Assembly (NCBI RefSeq): GCF_003966695.1
Contig: NZ_AP018827.1
Span: 2,150,501 to 2,214,500, forward strand
Source: Asticcacaulis excentricus
GTDB lineage: Bacteria > Pseudomonadota > Alphaproteobacteria > Caulobacterales > Caulobacteraceae
Direction of reading: 5' to 3'
Length of the DNA: 64,000 bases
Shown here: piece after piece, positions 25,916-34,956 of the stretch
Position numbering within the stretch: the stretch's first letter is position 1
Layout: every line of letters starts with the position of its first letter
Notes under the pieces: model-generated
What the model was told of the DNA's origin: nothing
Databases searched by the model: none
What the model saw: only the letters and a program-made list of their open reading frames with translations
Program-made: the position numbers and the translations under genes

Positions 25916-28900
25916 TTATATACGTTTACTCTTATTGAACGCCCACTGTAAATAATCGCTGGCACGACCGGCGCGATAGCTCTCTACAAGCTGTGACTGG
26001 GTAGCGAGCGCGTCGGAGAGGCGCGTCCGATGTGCCACGGCTTCCGCAAGTTGGTTCTCTAGGTTAGAAAACTGAATTTGACGTTGATTGCTCTCATCCG
26101 CATGAGAGGTCCTTAAATTTTCCAATGAAACTCTGAGGTCGGTAATCTGAGACTCATATTGAATGGATTGACGCTGAAGTGCTTTTTCATGGTTCAGTTT
26201 AAGGGCGTCCTGGCTGCGTTTCAGAGACGTTATTTGTTTATTCAGGTCGGTTCTTTCCGCTGCATAGCTGGCTTTAAGATCGTCCAGCAGCGTCTGAAGG
26301 TCATGATGGTGCTTTGAAGCCACGTTTTGTGCGGTTTGAAGGCGTTGGGTTGCAGCGGCCTCTACGGCTTTGAGTTCATTGGTCTTCGCGTCGATTTGCT
26401 TTGTGAGGATGGCGCGTTCATTTTCGAAAGCCTCCTTGAGGTTTTGCACAGCGGTTTCATGTGCCTTCGCGGCGTCGTCGGCACGTTGTTGCTGGGACTT
26501 GAGGGTTTTCGCGTGTTGTGTCTCCAGCGCAGTGGCTTCAGCTTTCAACTGGGTGACCAAACGGTTGAGGGTGTCGGTTTGCGCTTTATGTTCCGCTTTT
26601 AAATCTGAGAGGTGTCGAGTTGCAGCGGCCTCTGCGGCTTTGAGTTCATTGGTCTTCGCGTCGATTTGATTTGTGAGGATGGCGCGTTCATTTTCGAAAG
26701 CCTCCTTGAGGTTTTGCACAGCGGTTTCATGTGCCTTCGCGGCGTCGTCGGCACGTTGTTGCTGGGACTTGAGGGTTTTCGCGTGTTGTGTCTCCAGCGC
26801 AGTGGCTTCAGCTTTCAACTGGGTGACCAAACGGTTGAGGGTGTCGGTTTGCGCCTTATGTTCCGCTTTTAAATCTGAGAGGTGTCGAGTTGCAGCGGCC
26901 TCTGCGGCTTTGAGTTCATTGGTCTTCGCGTCGATTTGATTTGTGAGGATGGCGCGTTCATTTTCGAAAGCCTCCTTGAGGTTTTGCACAGCGGTTTCAT
27001 GTGCCTTCGCGGCGTCGTCGGCACGTTGTTGCTGGGACTTGAGGGTTTTCGCGTGTTGTGTCTCCAGCGCAGTGGCTTCAGCTTTCAACTGGGTGACCAA
27101 ACGGTTGAGGGTGTCGGTTTGCGCCTTATGTTCCGCTTTTAAATCTGAGAGGTGTCGAGTTGCAGCGGCCTCTGCGGCTTTGAGTTCATTGGTCTTCGCG
27201 TCGATTTGATTTGTGAGGATGGCGCGTTCATTTTCGAAAGCCTCCTTGAGGTTTTGCACAGCGGTTTCATGTGCCTTCGCGGCGTCGTCGGCACGTTGTT
27301 GCTGGGACTTAAGGGTTTTCGCGTGTTGTGTCTCCAGCGCAGTGGCTTCAGCTTTCAACTGGGTGACCAAACGGTTGAGGGTATCGGTTTGCGCCTTATG
27401 TTCCGCTTTCAGATCAGCAATCTGACTTTTAAATGAGATCTCGGTTTTTTGTCGCTCATCCTTGAGGCGTTCGGCATGACGCACGGTTTCTGTCCGCAGT
27501 TCGGTCCCAAGCGTTTCGATGCGCGCCTGAAGGGATTTCTGTTCTGCGATATGGGTCTTTTGGGCATCCGCAAGCATTAACTTGTGTGCTTTTGTTGTCG
27601 ATTCAGCATCGATCCGCAACGCCTCCAAGTCGGACAGATGTCGAATATTCTCTTGCTCAAGCGCCTGCTTTTCACTTTCTAGCGCTCCGGATGTTTTTAC
27701 AAGGGTGTCGTATTTCTGACGCAGATGATCCATATCAGATGCGGTTCTTAGAAGCGCATCGACTTGCTTTTGATTTTCTTCGTGCAATTTAGATGCAATC
27801 TGATCGTATTTAGCGACTTCACATTCCAGACGTGAAATCTCAGTACGTAGCGTTTCCACAAGAAGCGTCTGCTCTTTCAGGCTATCTGCCTGATCGACCA
27901 ATTGCTTTTTCAGGTATTCAGGATCGTCGTTAGATGCACCGCCAGAGGCAATCGCCGTAAAAGCATCGAAGCGATCCCGACGTTCCGTCATTTTTAAAGA
28001 CGTATCAATGGCAAGAGTTCTAAAGCGTGCCAAAAAACTTGCGAGGTCTGCTACTTTGAGGCGGGTGGGCACTTCGCTGTTGAGCCCTATAACATCGCCC
28101 AAGTACATGCGCGTTACGAGTGCCTTGCCCGCGGCTAATCGCTCAGACAGACTTTCTCGCGCGAGGGCCTGCTTAAGGGAGGGCAGAAGGTCTTCACGGG
28201 ACAGGGCTTCATAAGCGATCCTGCGGCCCATAAGGATACTATTTCCCATTACGAGAAATGGTTTGTCGTACAGCAGACCGTAAATTTGTGCCGTTGACCC
28301 TAGGGTAACGACCAAATCTGCCATTTCGACAAGCTGCTGAACGTTCTCGGTACGAAAATAATCGATCTGTCCACCAAGGCTTCCTTCGGGGAGTCGAAAA
28401 TCCGTAGAAGGGTGCGGCTTTATCCATAGCTGGCACTCCATATCCAACTGCTCAATAGCTGCGGCCAGTTCTGCGGCGGCATTATAAGAGGTGGAAGCCC
28501 AGGTTGATGCGCGTTCAGATTGATTGACCCCTTTTAGCGAATTGCCTCCGCCGGCATCGTTCGATCCAAGATATAAAATTTTGAGTCCAGACTGCTCACG
28601 AAGGCGAATTACCGTCTCATCTGCAATTGACTGATTATGGCTTGGATAGTGCTGGTGCCGGGTGTGGGTGTAATAGCTATGGATTTGGGCCCAATGTTCT
28701 TTTTGACCTTCTTCAGGGACATCGTCATACAGACGGCTGATATCTGTACAGATATTCGCCATGTGCCCCTGTCCAAGTACGGTGAGACCTAAGGTGTCCT
28801 GCAACCAGCCACGCTCCATAACATAAAGCGGAAGCTGATTGAGTTGCCCCAAGCGCATCATTAATCGGGAAAACGGCGCTGTTGTCCCCCATGAAATTAC

Positions 28901-29281
28901 GGCGCAAGGGCGCAGTATTTCCACGGCCTTTTGCCAGTAGGTAAAAGCCCTTTGAATATAGACTTCGGCCGCGAACGGCGTGTCGTCCCCCACCCATTCC
29001 CGGTCAAGGGTCATCAGCTCCTGAAGCATGGCACCGGAAAGAGCGGGACCAGATGCGGAGACCGCATGCTGAAAGAGCTGACCGTTTTCTCTCAGGGAGA
29101 ACGGAATGCGGTATAAGGTGAAGCCATCATAGGCGCTGAAATCGCCCCGGCATGAAAAGAGGACCAATTCCACGCCATACTGACGCAGATAGTGCCCCAG
29201 GGTCGAGAAGGCGTCGTACACCGGATCTGGCGCACCAAGAAAGCAGGTGGTGAAGACACAGGTACGACTTTGGTTGTCCAT
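25916..29281 (-). CDS. Capsule-type glycosyltransferase fused to a very long repeat-containing coiled coil
   Basis: 1121 residues from ATG 29279-29281, preceded by AGGGAT. Residues about 1-420 form a capsule-synthesis-like transferase domain (SWGTTAPFSRLMMRLGQ, YVMERGWLQDTLG, WIKPHPSTDF near 287-296, LVVTLGSTAQIYGLLYDKPF). From about 450 to 1095 the sequence is a continuous charged coiled coil. Residues 623-982 are four near-identical 90-residue repeats (unit starting DLKAEHKAQTDTLNRLV). The C-terminus is short and basic with aromatics (DYLQWAFNKSKRI). The position beside an ABC-exported polysaccharide locus suggests a role in chain synthesis or length control. That role is inference; the domain calls are visible in sequence. 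Confidence 0.8.
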   Translation of the reverse strand: MDNQSRTCVFTTCFLGAPDPVYDAFSTLGHYLRQYGVELVLFSCRGDFSAYDGFTLYRIPFSLRENGQLFQHAVSASGPALSGAMLQELMTLDREWVGDDTPFAAEVYIQRAFTYWQKAVEILRPCAVISWGTTAPFSRLMMRLGQLNQLPLYVMERGWLQDTLGLTVLGQGHMANICTDISRLYDDVPEEGQKEHWAQIHSYYTHTRHQHYPSHNQSIADETVIRLREQSGLKILYLGSNDAGGGNSLKGVNQSERASTWASTSYNAAAELAAAIEQLDMECQLWIKPHPSTDFRLPEGSLGGQIDYFRTENVQQLVEMADLVVTLGSTAQIYGLLYDKPFLVMGNSILMGRRIAYEALSREDLLPSLKQALARESLSERLAAGKALVTRMYLGDVIGLNSEVPTRLKVADLASFLARFRTLAIDTSLKMTERRDRFDAFTAIASGGASNDDPEYLKKQLVDQADSLKEQTLLVETLRTEISRLECEVAKYDQIASKLHEENQKQVDALLRTASDMDHLRQKYDTLVKTSGALESEKQALEQENIRHLSDLEALRIDAESTTKAHKLMLADAQKTHIAEQKSLQARIETLGTELRTETVRHAERLKDERQKTEISFKSQIADLKAEHKAQTDTLNRLVTQLKAEATALETQHAKTLKSQQQRADDAAKAHETAVQNLKEAFENERAILTNQIDAKTNELKAAEAAATRHLSDLKAEHKAQTDTLNRLVTQLKAEATALETQHAKTLKSQQQRADDAAKAHETAVQNLKEAFENERAILTNQIDAKTNELKAAEAAATRHLSDLKAEHKAQTDTLNRLVTQLKAEATALETQHAKTLKSQQQRADDAAKAHETAVQNLKEAFENERAILTNQIDAKTNELKAAEAAATRHLSDLKAEHKAQTDTLNRLVTQLKAEATALETQHAKTLKSQQQRADDAAKAHETAVQNLKEAFENERAILTKQIDAKTNELKAVEAAATQRLQTAQNVASKHHHDLQTLLDDLKASYAAERTDLNKQITSLKRSQDALKLNHEKALQRQSIQYESQITDLRVSLENLRTSHADESNQRQIQFSNLENQLAEAVAHRTRLSDALATQSQLVESYRAGRASDYLQWAFNKSKRI
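26336..27415 (-). repeat. Four tandem 270-bp repeats inside the coiled-coil glycosyltransferase gene
   Basis: Units at 27146-27415, 26876-27145, 26606-26875 and 26336-26605 are nearly identical at DNA level; only a few bases differ, mostly in the last unit (N to K and A to V changes). Each unit is exactly 90 codons, so gain or loss of a unit keeps the frame. Silent positions are also conserved, which points to recent duplication or continuing homogenisation. Confidence 0.95.
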
Positions 29282-29350
29282 GGCGCATCCCTAATTTAAA
29301 CAAGAATTTATATAACAGGCTCCCGCCCGTGCGCCACGTTTTTTCAGACT

Positions 29351-29393
29351 AAAAAAAGGCCCTCGTGACCACTAAACGGGCACGAGGGCTTTT
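29351..29393 (-). terminator. Intrinsic terminator after the RTX protease gene
   Basis: Inverted repeat GCCCTCGTG ... CACGAGGGC with a 13-nt loop, followed on the minus strand by a run of seven T (complement of 29351-29357) and on the plus strand by TTTT. It sits 23 bp past the RTX gene stop and insulates it from the downstream minus-strand gene; it may work in both directions. Confidence 0.85.
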
Positions 29394-29415
29394 GCTGTAT
29401 CGCTTGATATGTCTT

Positions 29416-32400
29416 TTAAAAATGCGATCCCCGCACAAAGTCGCTGACGGACAGGCTGGTCACATTCTCCAGATATGCAATGACCTGGGCCGCATTGGCC
29501 CCCGTGCCGTCGGAATCGTAATAGAGCAGGTTGGTCGTGCTATCAAAATAGAGCGTCGCCACCGCGCTGGTCGGTGCGGCGCCGGCGCCGCTGAAGAAGT
29601 TGGTCCCAAGCGTCAGCGTACTGGGAAGGGCCGTGGTAAGGATAGAGCTAAGTGAAATCTTGTCGCCCTCGGCCGCATTGAAGTCTTTGATGCTGACTCG
29701 ATACCGCCCGATCATGAAGGTATCGGCTCCGGCACCACCATAATAGGTGTCTCCTTCCTGCACCCCAGCCGTGGAGTCGGCGCTGGGTGACTGGTCGCCG
29801 CCATATAGCGTGTCGTTGCCATCGCCGCCGTAAAGGGTGTCAACACCCAGGCCGCCATAAAGGGCATCATTGCCGGCGTCGCCATACAGGGTGTCATTGT
29901 CACGTTGACCATAGAGGACGTCGTTGTCGGCACCGCCACGCAGAACATCATTCTGATTGCCGCCGTAGAGATAGTCGATGCCCGCACCCCCTTCGAGGAT
30001 GTCGAGACCGTCCTCTCCGTAAAGGAAGTCGTTGCCGTCGTCGCCATAGAGCGTGTCTTCGTGGTTGCCACCGTAAATGCTGTCGTTGCCGGCATCACCG
30101 TGGACGATATCGTTACTGTCCTGAGCGATGATCGTATCGTTACCGATACCACCAAAGATCTCGTCATTGCCCTGACCACCGATCAGGGTGTCATTGCCAT
30201 CCTCGCCATAGATCAGGTCGTCGTCGCCGTCACCATAGATGGTATCGTCGCCAATGCCGCCATACAGCTTGTCCTTGCCGGAGCCCCCGGACAAAAGGTC
30301 ATTACCCTCGTGACCGTAGAGGGTGTCTTCGTCGCTATCGCCATACAGGCTATCGTTACCGGCATTGCCTTCCAGATAGTCCTTGCCGCTGCCGCCACTC
30401 AGGACGTCATCATCAGTCCCGCCATAGATGGAATCGGCACCTTCCTGACCGTAAAGGGTATCATTACCCTGATCACCATAGATGGTGTCATTATCGTCCT
30501 GACCGAAGGCGATATCGTTGCCAGTGCCGCCGTAGATCTTGTCCATGCCAGCGCCGCCAGAGAACAGGTCGTCGCCGTCGTCGCCCCACATCTGGTCGTC
30601 GCCAATGTCGCCATAGAGCTGGTCATTGTCGCCCATGCCGCGCAGCTCATCATTGCCAGCGGCCCCGATCACAAAGTCGGCGTTTTTGCCGCCGAACACC
30701 TTATCGTTGCCATCGCCGCCGTGCAGATAGGAATAACCATCCTCGCCATAGATGATGTCATCGCCTGCATCGCCCAAAATGAAATCATCCCCGGCGCCGC
30801 CGTAAAGGGTATCGTTGCCGTCGCCGCCGATCAGGCGGTCCGCACCAAGACCGCCATAGACCTTATCGTCGCCATCACCGGCATAAATCTGGTCATTGCC
30901 GTCACTGGCGTCCAGCAGATCATTACCGGCTTCGCCGACCAAGAAGTCGGAACCACTACCGCCGGAAAGCGAGTCGTTACCGTCGCCACCTACGAGGTAG
31001 TCATTGCCGCTACCCCCATTGATCATATCGTCACCGCCCAGTGCGATGATAACATCGGCACCGGAACCGCCGTTGATGAAGTCAACCAAGCCTGAGCCAA
31101 CCAGATAGTCGGCTATGCCATAATTGACCGCAAAGTTCAGGCTGCCCACAGCCGAATAGCGTTGGCCGTCATAGGCCCGCAGGGTGATATGGACATCGCC
31201 ATCACTACTGCCGCTGTGGACGAAGACAACCTTTCCGGCCTGAAGTTGTGCGAGCGTAAAGGTTGTCGCTTCGACGCCATCGACCAGCAGATAGCCTTGG
31301 CCCTTGTAGCCGTTGCCCCCTTCATCCACATCGGTGGCACGCATCCACTCAAAGGTCGTGGTCGTGTCATCCGGATCGAAGAAGTTCAGGCTGGCCGTCG
31401 TCAGCACCGTCGTCTGGCCTTCATCGACTCGCGCCGTCAGGCTGCCGCTCAGTGAAGGCGCGCGGTTGACGACCGTGGCCGCCGTGTAGGACTTCCCATC
31501 CGCAAAGGTAAAAGTCTCGACATTATAGACGTGGATCGTGCGTGTGGCATCGCTGAATGAAAAATGGCCGTTGCCATGATCCACCTGATCAAAGGCCTTA
31601 CGATCAATATTCAGGACCAGCGTGTCATTGCCCGTCCCGCCATCGACCACGGAGCTAACACGGGTCTGCACGTTGTTGATCGGGCTCATATCAACGATAA
31701 ACTGATCGTCGCCGCCAAAGCCATACAGCGTGTCGTCGCCGCCCAAACCTTCGATACGGTTAGCGACGTCATTGCCGTAGATCGTATCCGCGCCGAGGTG
31801 GCCACGGGCGTTTTCAATGACCGTGCCCGCGGCAATCGACAAGCCGCCGGCAAAGCTGGGGCTGTAGCTTATCGCCCCTCCGCTGGTGGGCCCGGAATAA
31901 AACATGCTGGCTTCGCGCAGATCCAGCGTCAAAGCGGTGAACGCAAAAAAGCGTTCGCCGCTCAGGGTATCTGTGCCGCTGGTGTCCCAGATGCTGCGGA
32001 ACGTGCTGGTGGTAGAGGACATGGCGTCAAAATAATAGACGGTGTCTCCGGCATTTGCTGTCGCGTTGGCACCGTATTTTGCCTGAAGCACAGCGATGTC
32101 TATGGCCATAGGCGTGGCCGCGTACCCCGAATAATAGGTGGTCGAAGCGGGCACGGGGCCACCGGGCCAGCCGTCATTATAGCTCATGACGGTATAGACC
32201 CCCTGGTTTTGCCAGCCATAACCCAGGTAGTCGGTCGTGCTGAGGACGCCGGTCATGATAACCGAGGTGCCGCCATTATCGTGCGGGTGCGCCAGACCCA
32301 GACCATGACCCAGTTCGTGCACCAGAGTCAGATACCCCATCCCACCCGGATTTAACCCGGAGACGGTGCTGTTTTCGCGGCTCCAGCCTGCACCATTCAG

Positions 32401-34401
32401 GGCAAAGACACCCACCCCGGCATCATCCGTGCCGGGTGGATTGAAATAGCCCAGGAAGTCGTTCGAGTAGGTCGTCACCAGCTTGAAGTCGGCTTCGGCG
32501 GCGTTGGTGGTGCGCTCGAAGCGCAGATTGATGTAGGACGAATAGCTCGACGCCGCCGACAGGGCCTGCGCGATCTCGTAATCCGTCCAGCCGTACGACA
32601 TCTCGCCGCCGAACACTTCGCCGGCCGCCGCGAAGTAAATCTTCACGACGCCATTGGCGACATTCAGCTTGCTACCCCAGTCGATGGCATCGGTAAGAAG
32701 GGGACGGGCAGAGGGCGTAACGCTAAGCGAATAACTTCCGTGCAGGGCATTATTTACCGAAGCCGCCGACACATAATAGCGGCCTGAGGTCACCGGCTCA
32801 AAAGTCAGCTGCGAGAAGGTCCCGTTGCCATTGTCGTCCTGCGCGATGCGAACGCCTTTGCTGTCATAGACATAGAGGACGGTGTCGTGCAAATCGGTTG
32901 AACCGGTGAGGTCGAAGCGGTAACCCTGCCCCTCGACCAGATCGACAGCGATCCAGTCCTCATCACCTGCTTTTTCCAGTTCACCCTTGAACGTACCGCC
33001 CACGGCGAGCGTGGCTGTTGTGTTGACGCCGGCGGCGATGGTGTCGGTGCCGGCGGTGAAGCCTTTGCCCATGCTTAGCGTATAGGTGCCGGTATAGGTG
33101 CCGTCTTCATCGGACCAGGCCTGAGCTGAAATATAGTAGGTGCCGGATGTCGTTGCCGTGTAGGAGATGAAGGCGTTGCGGCCGGGGCCGGAATCGTCGT
33201 CCTGAAGCAGGCGTGTGCCCGATCCGTTGTAGAGAACCAGCATTGGATCGACCAGCGCACCGGCACCACCTGTACCAAACAGGCTAAAGTCGTAAGTCTG
33301 ACCCGCGACCAGCGTCACGGCGTACCAGTCCTTGTCAGAAATGAAATCCACCGTGCCCGTGGCGGACGCGCCTTCGGCCAGAGTGCCGTTAGGGATATCG
33401 CCGGGGTTGGGCGAGAGATACTGGTTTTGCTGATCCTTGTTCTCGTTCGCCGTAACGACGTAGCTGCCGGAGCGTTCCCAGGTATAGGATGACGTGCTGC
33501 CGCGCACGCTCAGATAATAGGTGCCGCTCGTCGTGGCCGTATAGACGATGACCGAATTAATGTTACCGTTGGTCAGATCCGCATCGTCATTACTGGTTAC
33601 GCTGTTATAGCTAACCGTGCCCGTCGGGCTGGTGGTTTGGGAATAAAGGGTCAGGGAGGGGTCGCCAAGGGCGGCATCGCCGCCGACCCCCTGAGCCGTA
33701 AAGACATAGCGCTGCCCGGCGACCAGATCGACCTTGTAAAAGTCCTGATCTACGCTGCCTTCCAGAATGCCGCCGACCTTACCGTTCATGGGGACAGCGG
33801 TCGATGCCACCGCCGCTTCGTTGGCCACGGTGTCAAAATAGTTCAGTTGATAGGTACCTGTGCCCGTCCCCCCCGAGGCGGCGATATAGTAGACACCCGC
33901 CGTGGTCGGTGTGAACTCAGCGGCAACACCGTTTGCACCGAAGGCCGAAGAACTGGTCAATACCGTACCATTGGCGGTCACGATATTGAAGCTGGGCGTA
34001 GCCAGCGGATTGGTGCCGGTGCCGGTCATTTGAATCTTGATCGGCACGCCGGCGGCAAGGGTAATCTTGATCCAATCGACATCGCCAGTGGTCTGCACAT
34101 AGGCCGTCAGCGGATTGGCTGGATCCAGATAGTCAATGGTGGTGGCATTCGCCGGAATATTGTCGGTAGTCGAGGTCTCAAAGGCGGTCTCTGATCCGCC
34201 GGGCACGCCAGATGACGCTTTAGAAAAGCTGGTAACCGTAAGGTCTGAATCGATCTGCAGCGGGCTTGCCCACTCAGAGGTCGCCTCCAGAGACAGGTTC
34301 ACGCCCCCGGTCGGTAACAGGGTGCCTGATGGGGCGAACACACTGAAAGCCATGGGCTCGGGCGTCAATTGATCGAACGTCTGTTTGTTGGATGTGCGCA
34401 T
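29416..34401 (-). CDS. Large secreted RTX metalloprotease, serralysin (M10) type, with N-terminal PPC domains
   Basis: 1661 residues, no classical signal peptide, as expected for a type I substrate. Residues about 80-565 contain four PPC-like beta domains (motifs such as DVDWIKITLAAG, DQDFYKVDLVAGQRY, DKDWYAVTLVAGQTY, DEDWIAVDLVEGQGY). The catalytic domain follows: HELGHGLGLAH (His695, Glu696, His699, His705) and the Met-turn VMSYND (Met739, Tyr741). A short RTX block at about 895-925 precedes a linker domain, then a long run of Ca2+-binding GGxGxDxLx nonapeptides at about 1100-1560 and a C-terminal secretion region. It should be exported by the pump at 34957-38104 and fold outside in Ca2+. 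Typical serralysins are far shorter, about 480 residues. Confidence 0.92.
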   Translation of the reverse strand: MRTSNKQTFDQLTPEPMAFSVFAPSGTLLPTGGVNLSLEATSEWASPLQIDSDLTVTSFSKASSGVPGGSETAFETSTTDNIPANATTIDYLDPANPLTAYVQTTGDVDWIKITLAAGVPIKIQMTGTGTNPLATPSFNIVTANGTVLTSSSAFGANGVAAEFTPTTAGVYYIAASGGTGTGTYQLNYFDTVANEAAVASTAVPMNGKVGGILEGSVDQDFYKVDLVAGQRYVFTAQGVGGDAALGDPSLTLYSQTTSPTGTVSYNSVTSNDDADLTNGNINSVIVYTATTSGTYYLSVRGSTSSYTWERSGSYVVTANENKDQQNQYLSPNPGDIPNGTLAEGASATGTVDFISDKDWYAVTLVAGQTYDFSLFGTGGAGALVDPMLVLYNGSGTRLLQDDDSGPGRNAFISYTATTSGTYYISAQAWSDEDGTYTGTYTLSMGKGFTAGTDTIAAGVNTTATLAVGGTFKGELEKAGDEDWIAVDLVEGQGYRFDLTGSTDLHDTVLYVYDSKGVRIAQDDNGNGTFSQLTFEPVTSGRYYVSAASVNNALHGSYSLSVTPSARPLLTDAIDWGSKLNVANGVVKIYFAAAGEVFGGEMSYGWTDYEIAQALSAASSYSSYINLRFERTTNAAEADFKLVTTYSNDFLGYFNPPGTDDAGVGVFALNGAGWSRENSTVSGLNPGGMGYLTLVHELGHGLGLAHPHDNGGTSVIMTGVLSTTDYLGYGWQNQGVYTVMSYNDGWPGGPVPASTTYYSGYAATPMAIDIAVLQAKYGANATANAGDTVYYFDAMSSTTSTFRSIWDTSGTDTLSGERFFAFTALTLDLREASMFYSGPTSGGAISYSPSFAGGLSIAAGTVIENARGHLGADTIYGNDVANRIEGLGGDDTLYGFGGDDQFIVDMSPINNVQTRVSSVVDGGTGNDTLVLNIDRKAFDQVDHGNGHFSFSDATRTIHVYNVETFTFADGKSYTAATVVNRAPSLSGSLTARVDEGQTTVLTTASLNFFDPDDTTTTFEWMRATDVDEGGNGYKGQGYLLVDGVEATTFTLAQLQAGKVVFVHSGSSDGDVHITLRAYDGQRYSAVGSLNFAVNYGIADYLVGSGLVDFINGGSGADVIIALGGDDMINGGSGNDYLVGGDGNDSLSGGSGSDFLVGEAGNDLLDASDGNDQIYAGDGDDKVYGGLGADRLIGGDGNDTLYGGAGDDFILGDAGDDIIYGEDGYSYLHGGDGNDKVFGGKNADFVIGAAGNDELRGMGDNDQLYGDIGDDQMWGDDGDDLFSGGAGMDKIYGGTGNDIAFGQDDNDTIYGDQGNDTLYGQEGADSIYGGTDDDVLSGGSGKDYLEGNAGNDSLYGDSDEDTLYGHEGNDLLSGGSGKDKLYGGIGDDTIYGDGDDDLIYGEDGNDTLIGGQGNDEIFGGIGNDTIIAQDSNDIVHGDAGNDSIYGGNHEDTLYGDDGNDFLYGEDGLDILEGGAGIDYLYGGNQNDVLRGGADNDVLYGQRDNDTLYGDAGNDALYGGLGVDTLYGGDGNDTLYGGDQSPSADSTAGVQEGDTYYGGAGADTFMIGRYRVSIKDFNAAEGDKISLSSILTTALPSTLTLGTNFFSGAGAAPTSAVATLYFDSTTNLLYYDSDGTGANAAQVIAYLENVTSLSVSDFVRGSHF

Positions 34402-34557
34402 GGCTTACCCCCCTTTGCGAATACCACCCGAAGGCGCTATAAATCTCGTAGGTGTATTTACACCCATTCCAGGCCGGAAAAAAGCCTGTTTATCGTGGTT
34501 GACAAGATGCACAACCTTAAGGGCTCCTCCGATTCTACGGCAGACAAGGTGCGGTAC

Positions 34558-34935
34558 ATGATGAAGTCAACGGTAAAATTTGCGCTACTGCTGATGGGTG
34601 TGACCACAGCCGGGACTGCCGCGGCCGCTGTTGGCGACGGGGTGAACCCCGCCTCGTCGCGCGAATCGTCCTCTCAATGTCCGCCGCATGCCGGCACAAA
34701 GGCTACCATGACCGCTCCTGTTAAAGGCTTGCCCTATGCGGGCGACAAAGGTTTCTGTTCGCTGGATGAGTATCTGGCGTTTCGCCAAAAGTTGGGGGCT
34801 ACGGACCGCCCCTGGTACAAGCTCGTTGCCCCCGGGGTTTATCAGCTGGTTAAGCCGCGCGTGGCGGATCCGGAACCGCAGCACTTTTCACGCGGGCAAC
34901 TGGCTGAACAGTTTGGCTTCCCCAGGGAGTCGTGA
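34558..34935 (+). CDS. Small secreted protein of unknown function between RTX protease and its pump
   Basis: 125 residues from ATG 34558, preceded by AAGGTG at six bases; upstream in-frame starts give an implausible leader. It has an N-terminal signal peptide (MMKSTVKFALLLMGVTTAG followed by TAAAAVG), then about 100 residues with two cysteines (SQCPPH and GFCSLDEY) that could form a disulfide, and DRPWYKLVAPGVYQLVKP. I do not recognise the family. It is divergent from the protease gene (gap 156 bp) and convergent with the pump operon. A periplasmic inhibitor or chaperone of the protease is possible, because serralysin loci often carry one, but no similarity to the known inhibitor family was seen. 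Confidence 0.65.
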   Translation: MMKSTVKFALLLMGVTTAGTAAAAVGDGVNPASSRESSSQCPPHAGTKATMTAPVKGLPYAGDKGFCSLDEYLAFRQKLGATDRPWYKLVAPGVYQLVKPRVADPEPQHFSRGQLAEQFGFPRES

Positions 34936-34956
34936 ACCACACTCTCTGTCCCGATC

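Noticed and set aside
26336-27415. Possible CRISPR-like or satellite array because of regular repeats
   Set aside because: The units are 270 bp with no spacer and are fully coding in one frame. No short repeat/spacer pattern exists anywhere in the window.
26327-27436. Several plus-strand frames of 86-99 residues repeating every 270 bp
   Set aside because: They are antisense shadows of the coiled-coil repeats; the minus-strand frame is open for 1121 codons with family motifs.
29905-31095. 396-residue open frame on the plus strand opposite the RTX repeats
   Set aside because: It is a mirror of the GC-rich, periodic RTX coding sequence. The product is a monotonous Val/Ile/Ala/Asp string with no start signal or domain.
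29416-34401. Calling the RTX protein an S-layer protein (RsaA-like)
   Set aside because: An intact zinc-protease motif with Met-turn is present and the N-terminus is PPC domains, so protease is the supported call.
34558-34935. Assigning the small secreted protein to the Inh/AprI serralysin-inhibitor family
   Set aside because: The position and cysteine count fit, but no sequence pattern of that family is visible, so it is left as unknown.
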